DNA of 64,000 bases from Geobacteraceae bacterium. Lineage in GTDB: Bacteria; Desulfobacterota; Desulfuromonadia; Geobacterales; Pseudopelobacteraceae. The stretch lies in contig JAAXTM010000001.1 in NCBI GenBank assembly GCA_013336525.1, positions 62,001 through 126,000 on the forward strand, given 5' to 3'. The number at the start of each line of letters is the position of its first letter. Within the stretch, counting starts at the first letter, position 1. The position numbers and the translations under genes are program-made. Positions 48,034 through 57,998 of this stretch are shown here, one piece after another. The notes beneath the pieces are model-generated. The model was given only the letters and a program-made list of their open reading frames with translations. It made no database searches and had not been told where the DNA came from.

Positions 48034-49794
48034 ATGAAAGAAATCCTCTCCGGAAACGAGGCTATCGCCCGCGGTGCCTATGAAGCCGGCTGCCTCGTGG
48101 CGTGCGCCTATCCAGGCACCCCCTCTACCGAAATACTCGAAAACACCATCAAGTATAAAGAAATTGATTCCTCATGGGCTCCCAACGAAAAGGTATCACT
48201 TGAAGTTGCAATCGGGGCTTCGTTTGGCGGCGGGCGTGCGCTCTGTACGATGAAGCATGTCGGTGTCAATGTTGCGGCCGATCCGCTTTTTACCCTTTCT
48301 TACACCGGTGTGCGCGGAGGCCTCGTTCTGGTTGCAGCCGATGATCCGGAAATGCACTCTTCACAAAATGAGCAGGACAGTCGCAACTATGCCAGGTTTG
48401 CCAAAGTGCCGATGCTGGAGCCGTCCGATTCGCAGGAGTGCAAGGAGTTTACGCGGCTGGCTTTTGAGCTGTCGGAACAGTATGACACGCCGTTCATGCT
48501 CCGGAGCAGCACCCGCATTTCCCATGGCAAGTCGATTGTGGAACTGGGCGAGAGGGTGACCGATCTGCCGCTGCCGAAACTGGAAAAGAATCCTGCCAAG
48601 CTGGTTATGCTCCCCGGCAATGCCCGTGTCCGTCATCCGCTGGTCGAGCAGAATCTGATCAATCTTTCCAAGGCTGCCGTAACGATGCCGCTCAACCGCT
48701 TGGAGCTTCGCGACACCAAAATCGGCATCATTACTGCCGGTATCTGTTATCAATATGTCCGCGAAGTTCTGCCGAGCGCTTCAACCCTGAAACTCGGCAT
48801 GGTACATCCGCTTCCGCATGACCTGATCCGTGAATTTGCTGCAAAGGTCGATAAACTCTATGTCATTGAGGAGCTTGATCCTTTTATTGAAGATCAGGTC
48901 AAGGCTATGGGAATTGCTGCGACCGGTAAGGAGATCATCTCGCTCTGTGGCGAACTGACACCAGGTCGCCTCCGCAGCGCCTTCGGTCTGGCGCAGCCTG
49001 CCGTAATTCCGGTCGAAAAAATGCCGGGACGCCCACCCAATATGTGCCCGGGCTGCCCGCACCGCGGCGTATTTTTTGCGCTCAACCAGCTAAAAGCATA
49101 CGTTACCGGCGACATCGGTTGCTACACCCTCGGCTTTATGCCGCCGCTTTCGGCGATGGATACCTGTGTCTGTATGGGCGCTTCTATCGGCATGGCGACC
49201 GGTGTGACCAAGGTTGTATCTGATGAGGAGAAGAAAAAGGTTGTGGCCGTGATCGGTGATTCAACCTTCCTGCATACCGGAATCAACGGTCTGATGGATA
49301 TGGTCTATAATAATTCTCCAGCCACGGTAATCATACTTGACAACAGTATTACCGGGATGACCGGCCGTCAGGATAATCCGGCTTCCGGATTTACTTTGAT
49401 GGATGATCCTACCACTGCCATTAATATCCCACTGCTCTGCAAGGCGCTGGGTGTAAAAAATATCCGCGTCATCAATCCACTTGATCTGGAAGAGACCAAG
49501 AGGGTTATTGCAGAAGAGATGGAGCGCCCAGAGACATCGGTGGTGATCACCAACAAACCGTGTGTGCTGATCAAGCGTGATGGTGTTTTCACGAAAGGGC
49601 CTGTCTACGCTGTTGATTCAGAAAAATGCACCGGTTGCCGAGCCTGTCTGAAAATCGGTTGTCCGGCTATAGAGTGGCGTCCGGCTGGGGATGGCAGCAA
49701 GAAAGGGAAGGCAGCCATAGATCCTCTGCTCTGTACCGGCTGTGATGTCTGCCGCCAGCTCTGCAAGTTTGACGCAATCGGGAGTATAAAATGA
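48034..49794 (+). CDS. iorA: Indolepyruvate:ferredoxin oxidoreductase alpha subunit
   Basis: IorA, with IorB, oxidatively decarboxylates aryl-pyruvates to aryl-acetyl-CoA, passing electrons to ferredoxin, and may run in reverse. The 586-residue protein has a pyrimidine-binding N-terminal part and a TPP-binding region with GDIGCYTLG and GDSTFLHTGINGL. It ends with two [4Fe-4S] ferredoxin motifs, CTGCRACLKIGCP and CTGCDVCRQLC. AAGGGA supports the ATG at 48034 over a frame opening 78 bases upstream. It overlaps iorB by four bases. Confidence 0.94.
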   Translation: MKEILSGNEAIARGAYEAGCLVACAYPGTPSTEILENTIKYKEIDSSWAPNEKVSLEVAIGASFGGGRALCTMKHVGVNVAADPLFTLSYTGVRGGLVLVAADDPEMHSSQNEQDSRNYARFAKVPMLEPSDSQECKEFTRLAFELSEQYDTPFMLRSSTRISHGKSIVELGERVTDLPLPKLEKNPAKLVMLPGNARVRHPLVEQNLINLSKAAVTMPLNRLELRDTKIGIITAGICYQYVREVLPSASTLKLGMVHPLPHDLIREFAAKVDKLYVIEELDPFIEDQVKAMGIAATGKEIISLCGELTPGRLRSAFGLAQPAVIPVEKMPGRPPNMCPGCPHRGVFFALNQLKAYVTGDIGCYTLGFMPPLSAMDTCVCMGASIGMATGVTKVVSDEEKKKVVAVIGDSTFLHTGINGLMDMVYNNSPATVIILDNSITGMTGRQDNPASGFTLMDDPTTAINIPLLCKALGVKNIRVINPLDLEETKRVIAEEMERPETSVVITNKPCVLIKRDGVFTKGPVYAVDSEKCTGCRACLKIGCPAIEWRPAGDGSKKGKAAIDPLLCTGCDVCRQLCKFDAIGSIK

Positions 49795-50369
49795 GCAATC
49801 AGATAACAAACATACTTTTGGTAGGGGTCGGCGGTCAGGGAATTCTGCTGGCATCCGAAATACTTTCTGAGGCGGCGATGCTGGCCGGTTTTGATGTCAA
49901 GAAAAGTGAAATTCATGGCATGTCCCAGCGCGGTGGCAGTGTCGTGTCTCACGTTCGTTACGGTGCTGAGGTGTTTTCGCCGATAGTTCCGGAGGGGGAG
50001 GGTGATATCCTCTTCGGCTTCGAATTAATGGAGACGGTCCGCTCGCTCACGCTGCTTAAGCCAGGCGGCACAGTCGTGGCCAACGACCTGCAGATATCCC
50101 CCCCGTCAGTGCTGATGGGACAGGAGACTTACCCTGCGGAGTTGGCTGAACGTATCAAAACTCAGTTTGCCGATTTCCTGCTGGTCGATGGCCAGAAAAT
50201 GGCAACTGATGCCGGCAACGTTCGAGCTGCCAACACGGTTCTGCTCGGAGCCGTCTCAAAACGGCTTGATATTGCCGAGGAATTTTGGTTGAAAGCTCTG
50301 CAAAAGATGGTTCCGGTCAAAGCGCTTCAGGTAAATCTGTGTGCGTTCCGGATGGGACGCGAACTGTAA
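49791..50369 (+). CDS. iorB: Indolepyruvate:ferredoxin oxidoreductase beta subunit
   Basis: The 192-residue gamma-type catalytic subunit begins NILLVGVGGQGILLASEIL, with HGMSQRGGSVVSHVRYG typical of the family. It pairs with IorA as a cytoplasmic ferredoxin-dependent enzyme. The two genes overlap by four bases. The next gene, a phenylacetate-CoA ligase, is 47 bases on. Confidence 0.94.
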   Translation: MSNQITNILLVGVGGQGILLASEILSEAAMLAGFDVKKSEIHGMSQRGGSVVSHVRYGAEVFSPIVPEGEGDILFGFELMETVRSLTLLKPGGTVVANDLQISPPSVLMGQETYPAELAERIKTQFADFLLVDGQKMATDAGNVRAANTVLLGAVSKRLDIAEEFWLKALQKMVPVKALQVNLCAFRMGREL

Positions 50370-50416
50370 TCTATCAGTGCCGATGATGTCTGTTATCTCT
50401 TATGAGGTGTAGCCGT

Positions 50417-51721
50417 ATGTTTTTCAACGAAGAATTTGAAACTTTGCCTCGTCAGGCTCTTGAGGCGGTGCAGCTGAAACGGCTGCAATCAACCCTTGAA
50501 AGAGTATACGCTAACGTTCCGTTTTATAAAGCGTCATTTGATTCGGCCGGCATTAAGCCTTCTGTTGTAAACTGTTTGGCAGATCTGCAGAAACTTCCGT
50601 TCACCACCAAACAGGATATGCGGGATTCGTACCCTTACGGCCTTTTTGCCGCTCCGATGGACGAGATCGTAAGGATTCATGCCTCAAGTGGAACAACCGG
50701 AAAACCGACTGTAGTCGGCTATACTCAAAAGGATATCTCGACCTGGAGCGAGCTCATGGCACGTTCATTCGTTGCGGCTGGAGCTCACAAAGGTGATATC
50801 ATTCATAATGCCTACGGCTATGGCCTGTTCACCGGTGGTCTGGGAGCTCATTATGGTGCCGAACGACTGGGGGCTTCCGTTATTCCGATTTCGGGCGGCA
50901 ACACCAAGCGTCAGATCATGATCATGCAGGATTTTGGTTCAACGGTCCTGACCTGCACACCATCATATTCGCTCTTCATGGCCGAGGAGGCACAAGCAGA
51001 AGGAATCGATTTCCAGAAGCTGAAGCTGCGGGTCGGTATTTTTGGTGCGGAGCCATGGTCGGAAGAGATGCGGGGTGAGATCGAGCAGAAACTCAATCTG
51101 ACTGCAATCGATATCTACGGACTTTCCGAGATTATGGGACCTGGTGTTGCCATAGAGTGCATTGAAGCCAAGAGCGGTCTCCATATCTGGGAGGACCACT
51201 TTATTCCGGAAATAATCAACCCGGAAACAGGCGAGCTTCTTCCGGAAGGGGAGCGCGGCGAACTGGTTATCACCACGATTACCAAGCAGGGCATTCCTCT
51301 GATCCGTTACCGCACCCGCGATATTACCAGCTTGACGTATGAACCTTGTATCTGTGGCCGTACCCATGCCCGCATCGCCCGGATGAGCGGACGCTCCGAC
51401 GACATGCTTATCATTCGCGGCGTAAATGTCTTCCCATCACAGATCGAGGCTGTTCTGGTCAGTATCGAGGGAATTGAGCCGCATTACATGCTGATTGTGG
51501 ACCGACAGGGAACCATGGACACGTTGACGGTACAGGTTGAGGTCAGTGAGCATCTCTTCTCGGACGAGATCAAGGTGCTGCAGGCTCTGTCGCGGCGGGT
51601 TGAAAAAGAGATCAAGGACATGCTTGGGGTTACCTGTACGGCAAAACTGGTTGAACCGAAAACAATACAGCGTAGTGAAGGCAAGGCCAAACGAGTTACT
51701 GATAATCGTAAATTGTCTTAA
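50417..51721 (+). CDS. paaK: Phenylacetate-CoA ligase
   Basis: The 434-residue adenylate-forming enzyme joins an aryl acetate to CoA using ATP. It has the AMP-binding motif [35 protein letters not shown] and a C-terminal [20 protein letters not shown]. The ATG at 50417 is preferred because GAGGTG at 50403-50408 sits well before it. With IorAB upstream it can either use aryl acetates or recover them. This gene order with an ACT protein is common in Geobacter and other anaerobes, from memory. Confidence 0.94.
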   Translation: MFFNEEFETLPRQALEAVQLKRLQSTLERVYANVPFYKASFDSAGIKPSVVNCLADLQKLPFTTKQDMRDSYPYGLFAAPMDEIVRIHASSGTTGKPTVVGYTQKDISTWSELMARSFVAAGAHKGDIIHNAYGYGLFTGGLGAHYGAERLGASVIPISGGNTKRQIMIMQDFGSTVLTCTPSYSLFMAEEAQAEGIDFQKLKLRVGIFGAEPWSEEMRGEIEQKLNLTAIDIYGLSEIMGPGVAIECIEAKSGLHIWEDHFIPEIINPETGELLPEGERGELVITTITKQGIPLIRYRTRDITSLTYEPCICGRTHARIARMSGRSDDMLIIRGVNVFPSQIEAVLVSIEGIEPHYMLIVDRQGTMDTLTVQVEVSEHLFSDEIKVLQALSRRVEKEIKDMLGVTCTAKLVEPKTIQRSEGKAKRVTDNRKLS

Positions 51722-51747
51722 TTGTTTCCTCATAAGGGAGGTACACC

Positions 51748-52179
51748 ATGAAAGTTGAACAGATATCCATTTTTATTGAAAACAAGTCCGGCCGACTGGC
51801 CGAAATCACCCGTATTCTCGGCGAAGCCGGGATTAATATCCGGGCGCTTTCGCTTGCAGACACCTCCGACTTCGGAATTCTGCGCCTGATTGTCAATGAC
51901 GGTGTAAAAGCCAACGCGGTTCTGAAAGAAAAAGGATTCACTGTCAACATGACTGAGGTCGTTGCCGTTGAGGTGCCGGACCGTCCCGGCGGCCTGTCTG
52001 CAATTCTTCAGGCGCTTGACCGTGATGCGATCAATGTCGAGTACATGTATGCCTTTGTTGAACGCTGCGGCGGTAATGCGGTCATCATCTTCCGTTTTGA
52101 TGAAACTGACAAGGCTATTGCAACTTTAAATGCTCAAAACTTCAATATGCTTGAAGGAAACCGGCTGTACAATATGTAG
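51748..52179 (+). CDS. Double ACT-domain protein
   Basis: A 143-residue protein of two ACT-like halves. The first starts [20 protein letters not shown] and the second [22 protein letters not shown] domains bind small ligands, often amino acids. With no enzyme domain it is probably a free-standing sensor or a regulator of the neighbouring enzymes. It follows paaK by 26 bases with a strong GGGAGG Shine-Dalgarno and precedes the branched-chain amino-acid transporter genes. Confidence 0.9.
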   Translation: MKVEQISIFIENKSGRLAEITRILGEAGINIRALSLADTSDFGILRLIVNDGVKANAVLKEKGFTVNMTEVVAVEVPDRPGGLSAILQALDRDAINVEYMYAFVERCGGNAVIIFRFDETDKAIATLNAQNFNMLEGNRLYNM

Positions 52180-52205
52180 CAGGATAAAAACCATTGGAGG
52201 TCTAA

Positions 52206-53348
52206 ATGAAAAAGATGTCGGTACTATTCAGCAGTATTTGTTTGACTCTATTGTTTGCAACCGCTTCATTTGCATCAGGCACAATCAAGATAGGTGCTCT
52301 TTTCGCTGTTACCGGACCGGCTTCTTTCCTGGGTGAACCGGAAAAAAAGACGCTTGAAATGCTGGTGAAAGAGGCCAACGAAAAGGGCGGTATTAACGGC
52401 ATGAAGCTGGAAGCTGTTATTTATGACACCGGCGGTGATGCGACCAAAGCTGTCCAGTTGGCGACAAAGCTGATCAAGGATGATAAGGTCAGTGTCATCA
52501 TCGGACCTAGCACTACAGGCGAGAGCATGGCGGTAATTCCGGTCGTTGAAAAAGAGAAGGTCCCTCTGATCTCATGTGCCGCTGGCATCAAGATCACCGA
52601 TCCGGTCAAGCATTGGGTTTTTAAAACACCGGCCAATGACCATGTTGCCGCCGAGAAAATTCTTAACTACATGGCAAGCAAAAAGCAGAAGAGTATCGCG
52701 CTGTTGACGGTTACTGACGGATTCGGTGCATCCGGTCGTGAACAGATAAAGGTTCTGGCCAAACAGAAAGGCTTTACCATTGTTGCCGATGAGGTCTACG
52801 GGCCGAAAGACACCGACATGACCTCGCAGTTGACCAAGATCCGTGGTATCAAGCCTGATGCAATTATCTGCTGGGGCACTAATCCAGGTCCTGCCGTCGT
52901 AACAAAAAATGTCAAACAGCTCGGCATCAAGACGCCACTCTATATGAGCCACGGTGTTGCCTCTAAAAAATACATTGAACTGGCCGGCGCCGATTCTGCT
53001 GAAGGGGTTATGCTTCCGGCAGGTAAGCTAGCCATATATGACGCGCTGCCGAAGGGTGATGTTCAGTATAAGCTGTTGAAAGATTACGATCAGTCTTATA
53101 AGAAAGCTCATGGAACAGAAGCCTCCACTTTTGGCGGTTATGCCTATGACGCATTCCTGCTTGCTACTGGCGCTATTAAAAAAGTTGGTTCCACTCCGGA
53201 GCAGATTCGTAACGGCATCGAGCAGACCAGTAAACTTGTAAGTATTTCAGGAATTTTTACAATGTCCCCGAAGGATCATAACGGACTTGATCTTTCTGCT
53301 TTTGAAATGGTCAAGGTTCTCAAGGGCGACTGGTCGCTGCTCAAGTAA
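52206..53348 (+). CDS. livK: Branched-chain amino-acid type binding protein (first copy)
   Basis: A 380-residue periplasmic binding protein with a signal peptide (about 1-22, cut after FAS|G). The type 1 fold shows KIGALFAVTGPASFLGEP, YDTGGDATKAVQLATKLI, IGPSTTGESMAVIPV and CWGTNPGPAVV. It feeds the LivHMGF permease encoded downstream. The next gene is a clear duplicate with the same blocks. The ligand could be branched-chain or aromatic amino acids or related acids, given IorAB and PaaK upstream. GGAGG precedes the ATG. Confidence 0.9.
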   Translation: MKKMSVLFSSICLTLLFATASFASGTIKIGALFAVTGPASFLGEPEKKTLEMLVKEANEKGGINGMKLEAVIYDTGGDATKAVQLATKLIKDDKVSVIIGPSTTGESMAVIPVVEKEKVPLISCAAGIKITDPVKHWVFKTPANDHVAAEKILNYMASKKQKSIALLTVTDGFGASGREQIKVLAKQKGFTIVADEVYGPKDTDMTSQLTKIRGIKPDAIICWGTNPGPAVVTKNVKQLGIKTPLYMSHGVASKKYIELAGADSAEGVMLPAGKLAIYDALPKGDVQYKLLKDYDQSYKKAHGTEASTFGGYAYDAFLLATGAIKKVGSTPEQIRNGIEQTSKLVSISGIFTMSPKDHNGLDLSAFEMVKVLKGDWSLLK

Positions 53349-53377
53349 ACAATAAAACAATTACCGGGAGATTTTAT

Positions 53378-54517
53378 ATGAATGTTAAAGTCATGCATTT
53401 CGTAATAGCGGCAGTTTCCTTGCTGCTCTCTGTAAACGCATTTGCCGCCGCTCCGATCAAAATCGGTGCCCTGTTTGCCGTTACCGGCCCAGCCGCTTTT
53501 CTGGGCGAACCGGAGCGGAACAGTGCCAAAATGGTTATTGATGAAATCAACAAGGCTGGCGGAGTAAAGGGACATAAACTTGAGCTGGTGGCTTACGATA
53601 CGGCCGGTGATGCAACCAAAGCTGTCCAGCTTGCAACAAAGCTGATCAAAGATGACAAGGTTGTCGCCATCATCGGACCGAGTACAACCGGCGAGACAAT
53701 GGCTGTCATACCTGTTGCCGAGAAAGAGCAGATCCCGCTGATCTCCTGCTCCGCCGGCAGTAAAATCACCGATCCGGTAAAAAAGTGGGTATTCAAAACT
53801 GCTCAGAATGACTCGCTGGCGGTTGGTAAAATCTTTGAATATCTGCAGAAAGCGAAACAGACCAACGTATCAATCCTGACTGTCTCGGATGGCTTTGGAG
53901 CATCTGGACGCGAGCAGTTGAAAAATCAGGCCGGCAAATACGGAATTACCATCGTCTCCGACGATACCTACGGTCCAAAAGATACTGATATGACAGCACA
54001 GCTGACTAAAATTCGCGGTTCCCATGCCCAGGCCATCATTTGCTGGGGAACCAATCCCGGACCTGCTGTCATCGCAAAAAATGCCCGTCAGCTTGGCATT
54101 AAAACACCACTTTTCATGAGCCACGGCGTCTCTTCAAAAAAATTCATCGAACTGGCAGGAGAAGCGGCTGAAGGAATCAAACTTCCTTCCGGCAAAGTTG
54201 TTGTCGCTGACATTCTGCCCAATTCTGATCAGCAGAAAAAATCATTGATGGCCTTCGTTAAGGATTACCAGAAGCATTATAAAGCAGAAGGAGACCATTT
54301 CGGTGGACATGCGTGGGATGCTGTTATGTTGATCAGAAATGCTATTGATAACGGTGCTGATACATCGGCTTCTATACGTGATCAGCTGGAGAAAACCAGG
54401 GGGTTTGCCGGTATCGGTGGCAGCTTTAACTATTCAGCCCAGGATCATGCCGGTTTGGGTAAAGATGCTTTCGTGCTTGTTGAGATCAAAAACAAAGATT
54501 GGGTAATTGTAAAGTAG
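53378..54517 (+). CDS. livK: Branched-chain amino-acid type binding protein (second copy)
   Basis: A 379-residue paralogue of the upstream gene with a signal peptide ending near AFAA. It shares GALFAVTGPAAFLGEPER, YDTAGDATKAVQLATKLI and LFMSHGVSSKKFIELAGE with its neighbour, so the two arose by tandem duplication and then diverged. Two binding proteins for one permease broaden the range of ligands. A strong hairpin lies between this gene and livH. Confidence 0.9.
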   Translation: MNVKVMHFVIAAVSLLLSVNAFAAAPIKIGALFAVTGPAAFLGEPERNSAKMVIDEINKAGGVKGHKLELVAYDTAGDATKAVQLATKLIKDDKVVAIIGPSTTGETMAVIPVAEKEQIPLISCSAGSKITDPVKKWVFKTAQNDSLAVGKIFEYLQKAKQTNVSILTVSDGFGASGREQLKNQAGKYGITIVSDDTYGPKDTDMTAQLTKIRGSHAQAIICWGTNPGPAVIAKNARQLGIKTPLFMSHGVSSKKFIELAGEAAEGIKLPSGKVVVADILPNSDQQKKSLMAFVKDYQKHYKAEGDHFGGHAWDAVMLIRNAIDNGADTSASIRDQLEKTRGFAGIGGSFNYSAQDHAGLGKDAFVLVEIKNKDWVIVK

Positions 54518-54539
54518 AGTATATAAAATTGATTCTTTC

Positions 54540-54567
54540 GTGGGGGCGAACAGCCGTTCGCCCCCAC
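54540..54567 (+). terminator. Hairpin between livK and livH (attenuator or mRNA stabiliser)
   Basis: A perfect 12-bp stem (GTGGGGGCGAAC at 54540-54551 with its complement at 54556-54567) and a four-base loop AGCC. Only ATTTAT follows, so it is a partial terminator at best. Between a binding-protein and permease gene it probably keeps binding-protein mRNA more abundant than the rest. Confidence 0.7.
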
Positions 54568-54581
54568 ATTTATGAGGTACA

Positions 54582-55463
54582 ATGCAGTTCGACCAGATTC
54601 TACAATATGTTCTGTCCGGTTTATCAACCGGCGCCATCTACGCTTTGATCGGTATCGGTTTTTCGATCATTTACAACGCTACCGGCATCATTAATTTTGC
54701 TCAGGGCGAATTCGTCATGCTGGGTGGCCTGTTGACATTGTCCTGCCTTGAGCTTCTCAAGCTTCCGCTATGGGCGGCGATTCCATGCGCTATTGCAGTT
54801 TCAACTGTAGTTGGCATCTTATTCGAGCGTCTGGCGATCCGGCCCCTGAAGCAGCCGACTCCGATCAATCTGGTCATCATCACCATTGGCGGAAGTATCC
54901 TGATCCGTGGTCTGGCAATGCTGGTGTGGGGTAAGGATACCCATGCAATTCCCCCCTTTTCAGGTGACACCCCGATTGCTATCGGCGGAGCAACGATACT
55001 CCCGCAGCATCTCTGGATTCTTGCCATCACCTTGCTGATTATAGTAATCAACAAAGTCTATTTTTATCATACCATTAGCGGCAAGGCTATGCGGGCCTGT
55101 TCCTATAATAGGCGGGCTGCCGGCCTGGTTGGCATAGATGTGCGGCGCATGGTGCTGTTCTCGTTTATCATCAGCTCTGCAATGGGGGCCGTTGCCGGAA
55201 TCATTGTAGCGCCGCTGACGATGACCGCCTACGATGTTGGCGTCATGCTTGGCTTGAAAGGTTTTTGCGCGGCTATTATAGGAGGAATGAGCAGCGGCAT
55301 TTCCACAGTTATCGGCGGTCTTATTCTGGGGGTACTTGAGTCTCTTGGTGCCGGCCTGATTTCTTCCGGCTACAAAGATGCCATTGCCTTCATCATCCTG
55401 CTGCTGATTCTGTTTATCCGTCCGCAGGGTCTCTTCGGTAAAGCCGATTCGGAACGGGTCTGA
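54582..55463 (+). CDS. livH: Branched-chain amino-acid ABC permease LivH
   Basis: A 293-residue inner-membrane permease with about eight predicted helices. It starts QILQYVLSGLSTGAIYALIGIGFSIIYNATG, the family signature, and contains the conserved GFCAAIIGGMSSG segment that meets the ATPase. It pairs with LivM, encoded four bases after its stop. A hairpin separates it from the binding-protein gene. Confidence 0.93.
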   Translation: MQFDQILQYVLSGLSTGAIYALIGIGFSIIYNATGIINFAQGEFVMLGGLLTLSCLELLKLPLWAAIPCAIAVSTVVGILFERLAIRPLKQPTPINLVIITIGGSILIRGLAMLVWGKDTHAIPPFSGDTPIAIGGATILPQHLWILAITLLIIVINKVYFYHTISGKAMRACSYNRRAAGLVGIDVRRMVLFSFIISSAMGAVAGIIVAPLTMTAYDVGVMLGLKGFCAAIIGGMSSGISTVIGGLILGVLESLGAGLISSGYKDAIAFIILLLILFIRPQGLFGKADSERV

Positions 55464-55467
55464 CATC

Positions 55468-56418
55468 ATGAAAAAAGACCTTCTGCTTTTCACAGTTTTT
55501 TCAATCTTTATCATGCTTGCTCCGCAGCTATTCAGCGGCGGCTACCTGATGAACGTCCTGGTCTTTGTCGGCATAAATACAATGCTGGCAATTGCACTCA
55601 ACCTTCTACTCGGCTATGCCGGTCAGATATCTCTCGGGCACGCCGGTTTCTTCGGTCTGGGCGCTTATCTATCCGGAATCCTGACTACAACCTACAGTCT
55701 GAATCCATGGATCGCCATGCCGGCTGCTGCGATAGCTGTCGGTTTTCTGGCAGGTATCATCGGTTTTCCGATCCTGAAACTTAAAGGGCATTACCTGGCA
55801 ATGGCAACACTCGGTCTTGGCATCATTATTTTCATTGTCTTCAATGAAACGATCGAATTGACCGGCGGTCCTTCCGGATTGCCCGGAATTCCAAATCTGG
55901 AGCTGGCCGGCATCATTTTTGATTCAGATGTAAAAAACTACTACCTGATCTGGGGATTCACTCTGGCGGTCATGCTGTTTTCTCTCAATCTGTCAAATTC
56001 CAGGATCGGACGTTCACTGCGGGCGATTCATGACTCAGAGGTAGCTGCGCAGGTTCTGGGCGTCAATGCCCGCCTTCTGAAGGTACAAATATTTGCCCTA
56101 TCAGCAGTTATATCCTCTCTGGCCGGTAGCCTCTACGCTCATACCATGACATTTGTTTCACCTGCATCGTTCGGTTTCAATTTTTCGATTGAGCTGCTGA
56201 CAATGGTAGTAATTGGCGGGCTTGGAAGCATTTACGGCTCGTTCCTCGGTGCTACACTATTGACACTGCTGCCCGAATTTCTGCGTGCTGCCCATGATTA
56301 CGATATCATTATCTATGGCGGTCTGCTGATGCTCATGGTGATGTATATGCCGGGTGGACTCGTACGCGGGATCCCAGTACTGTTCAGGAAAATAGTAAAG
56401 AAGAAGGGGGAGTCCTAA
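55468..56418 (+). CDS. livM: Branched-chain amino-acid ABC permease LivM
   Basis: A 316-residue inner-membrane permease. Typical motifs are NLLLGYAGQISLGHAGFFGL, LKGHYLAMATLGLG, TGGPSGLPGIP and VVIGGLGSIYGSFLGA, the last facing the ATPases. It pairs with LivH. The stop lies one base before the livG start. Confidence 0.93.
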   Translation: MKKDLLLFTVFSIFIMLAPQLFSGGYLMNVLVFVGINTMLAIALNLLLGYAGQISLGHAGFFGLGAYLSGILTTTYSLNPWIAMPAAAIAVGFLAGIIGFPILKLKGHYLAMATLGLGIIIFIVFNETIELTGGPSGLPGIPNLELAGIIFDSDVKNYYLIWGFTLAVMLFSLNLSNSRIGRSLRAIHDSEVAAQVLGVNARLLKVQIFALSAVISSLAGSLYAHTMTFVSPASFGFNFSIELLTMVVIGGLGSIYGSFLGATLLTLLPEFLRAAHDYDIIIYGGLLMLMVMYMPGGLVRGIPVLFRKIVKKKGES

Positions 56419-56419
56419 C

Positions 56420-57175
56420 ATGCTTGAGGTCTCCGCTATAACCCAGATATTCGGCGGCGTTACCGCTCTTGACTCGGTTTCTTTTTCAATTAAAAAAGGT
56501 GATATTACCGGGGTAATAGGGCCAAACGGAGCCGGTAAAACTACGCTCTTCAACATCATCTCCGGTATTTATCAGCAGAGTGCCGGCACGGTTCTGTTGG
56601 AGGGAAAAGATGTTACCGGTCTGCCTCCCGAGAAATTGGCAAGGCTTGCCATGGTACGGACGTTCCAGAATATTGAACTGTTCGGAGCAATGACGGTGCT
56701 GGAAAATGTTATGGTCGGCATGCATACCAAAAGCTCCAGCGGACTGCTTGCCTGTGCACTTAAAATGCCATGGACTATTTCTGAAGAACGGCGAATCCGA
56801 AACGGGGCCATAAAATGGCTTGAATTCACCGGTATTATCGATTTGGCAGACCATACCGCAGGGAGTTTGCCGTTTGGAAAAGGGCGTCTTCTGGAGATTG
56901 CCCGTGCGCTTGCTGTTGAACCGCGTATCATCTTGATGGATGAGCCTGCAGCAGGACTCAACAGTCAGGAGACTCTCGGGCTGGCTCAATTGATCAAGCG
57001 GATACGTGATCTGGGCATAACAGTTGTTCTTGTTGAACACGATATGGAACTGGTCATGGATATCTGTGACCGGATCGTTGTTCTTAATCTCGGCAAAAAA
57101 CTGATGGAGGGAACACCTCGTGAAATCCAGGAAAGCCCTGAAGTCATTGCTGCTTATCTTGGGGATGATGACTGA
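56420..57175 (+). CDS. livG: Branched-chain amino-acid ABC ATPase LivG
   Basis: A 251-residue ATPase with Walker A GPNGAGKTT, Q-loop in RTFQNIELF, Walker B ILMDEPAAGLN and the switch histidine in VLVEHDM. The ABC signature reads LPFGKGRLLE, with FGKG in place of the usual SGGQ, as in many LivG. It heterodimerises with LivF below the LivHM channel. It overlaps livF by one base. Confidence 0.94.
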   Translation: MLEVSAITQIFGGVTALDSVSFSIKKGDITGVIGPNGAGKTTLFNIISGIYQQSAGTVLLEGKDVTGLPPEKLARLAMVRTFQNIELFGAMTVLENVMVGMHTKSSSGLLACALKMPWTISEERRIRNGAIKWLEFTGIIDLADHTAGSLPFGKGRLLEIARALAVEPRIILMDEPAAGLNSQETLGLAQLIKRIRDLGITVVLVEHDMELVMDICDRIVVLNLGKKLMEGTPREIQESPEVIAAYLGDDD

Positions 57176-57918
57176 TGCTGCGACTTAAAAACATAAACAC
57201 CTACTACGGAAAAGTTCACGCTCTGAAAAATGTTTCCCTGCATTTGGCGGAAGGAGAAATCGTGACCCTGATCGGTGCCAACGGCGCCGGCAAAACCACG
57301 ATCTTAAATACCATATCAGGTGTTACTCCAGCCTCTGCAGGAGAAATTCTGTTTTGTAAGGAAGCAGTCACAGCGCTTTCACCGGATAAAGTTGTTCAGC
57401 GTGGCATATCCCAAGTACCTGAAGGGCGTCAGGTGTTCAAGCCGCTCTCTGTTGAAGATAATCTCGAGCTTGGAGCTTATCTTCGTTACCGGAACAGAGA
57501 GGGAAAAGCTTCCATTCACAAGGACAGGGACATGGTGTTTACACTGTTCCCGCGTCTTGAAGAGCGTCGCAAACAGCTGGCAGGTACCATGTCGGGCGGG
57601 GAGCAGCAGATGCTCGCCATCGGGCGGGCCCTGATGGCAAATCCCAAAATGCTTCTCCTTGATGAACCTTCCATGGGACTTGCGCCGCTGGTCGTGCAGG
57701 AGATCTTTCGCGTACTGGAACGTTTGCGTCAGGAAAACGGCACCACTATTCTGCTGGTTGAGCAGAATGCCAAGGCGGCTCTCAAACTGGCTGATCGCGG
57801 CTATGTTCTTGAAACCGGCAAGGTCATACTGGAAGGTCCGGCGGATGAGCTGCTGGAGAATTCCGAAGTAAAACGTGCCTATCTCGGCAAGGACAAGAAG
57901 GAAATGTGGGAGCGCTGA
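57175..57918 (+). CDS. livF: Branched-chain amino-acid ABC ATPase LivF
   Basis: A 247-residue ATPase with Walker A GANGAGKTT, signature MSGGEQQMLAIGRAL, Walker B LLLDEPSMGLAP and the switch region ILLVEQNAKAAL. The C-terminal GYVLETGKVILEGPADELL is the family tail. It ends the transporter operon. hpnH follows after 80 bases that contain no strong terminator. Confidence 0.94.
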   Translation: MLRLKNINTYYGKVHALKNVSLHLAEGEIVTLIGANGAGKTTILNTISGVTPASAGEILFCKEAVTALSPDKVVQRGISQVPEGRQVFKPLSVEDNLELGAYLRYRNREGKASIHKDRDMVFTLFPRLEERRKQLAGTMSGGEQQMLAIGRALMANPKMLLLDEPSMGLAPLVVQEIFRVLERLRQENGTTILLVEQNAKAALKLADRGYVLETGKVILEGPADELLENSEVKRAYLGKDKKEMWER

Positions 57919-57998
57919 CAATTCGCTCCTTTACAAGTTCATATCTCTACCGCAATTTACTCTCGGCATATGCGAGATTATATAAAAGGAACTGATTC

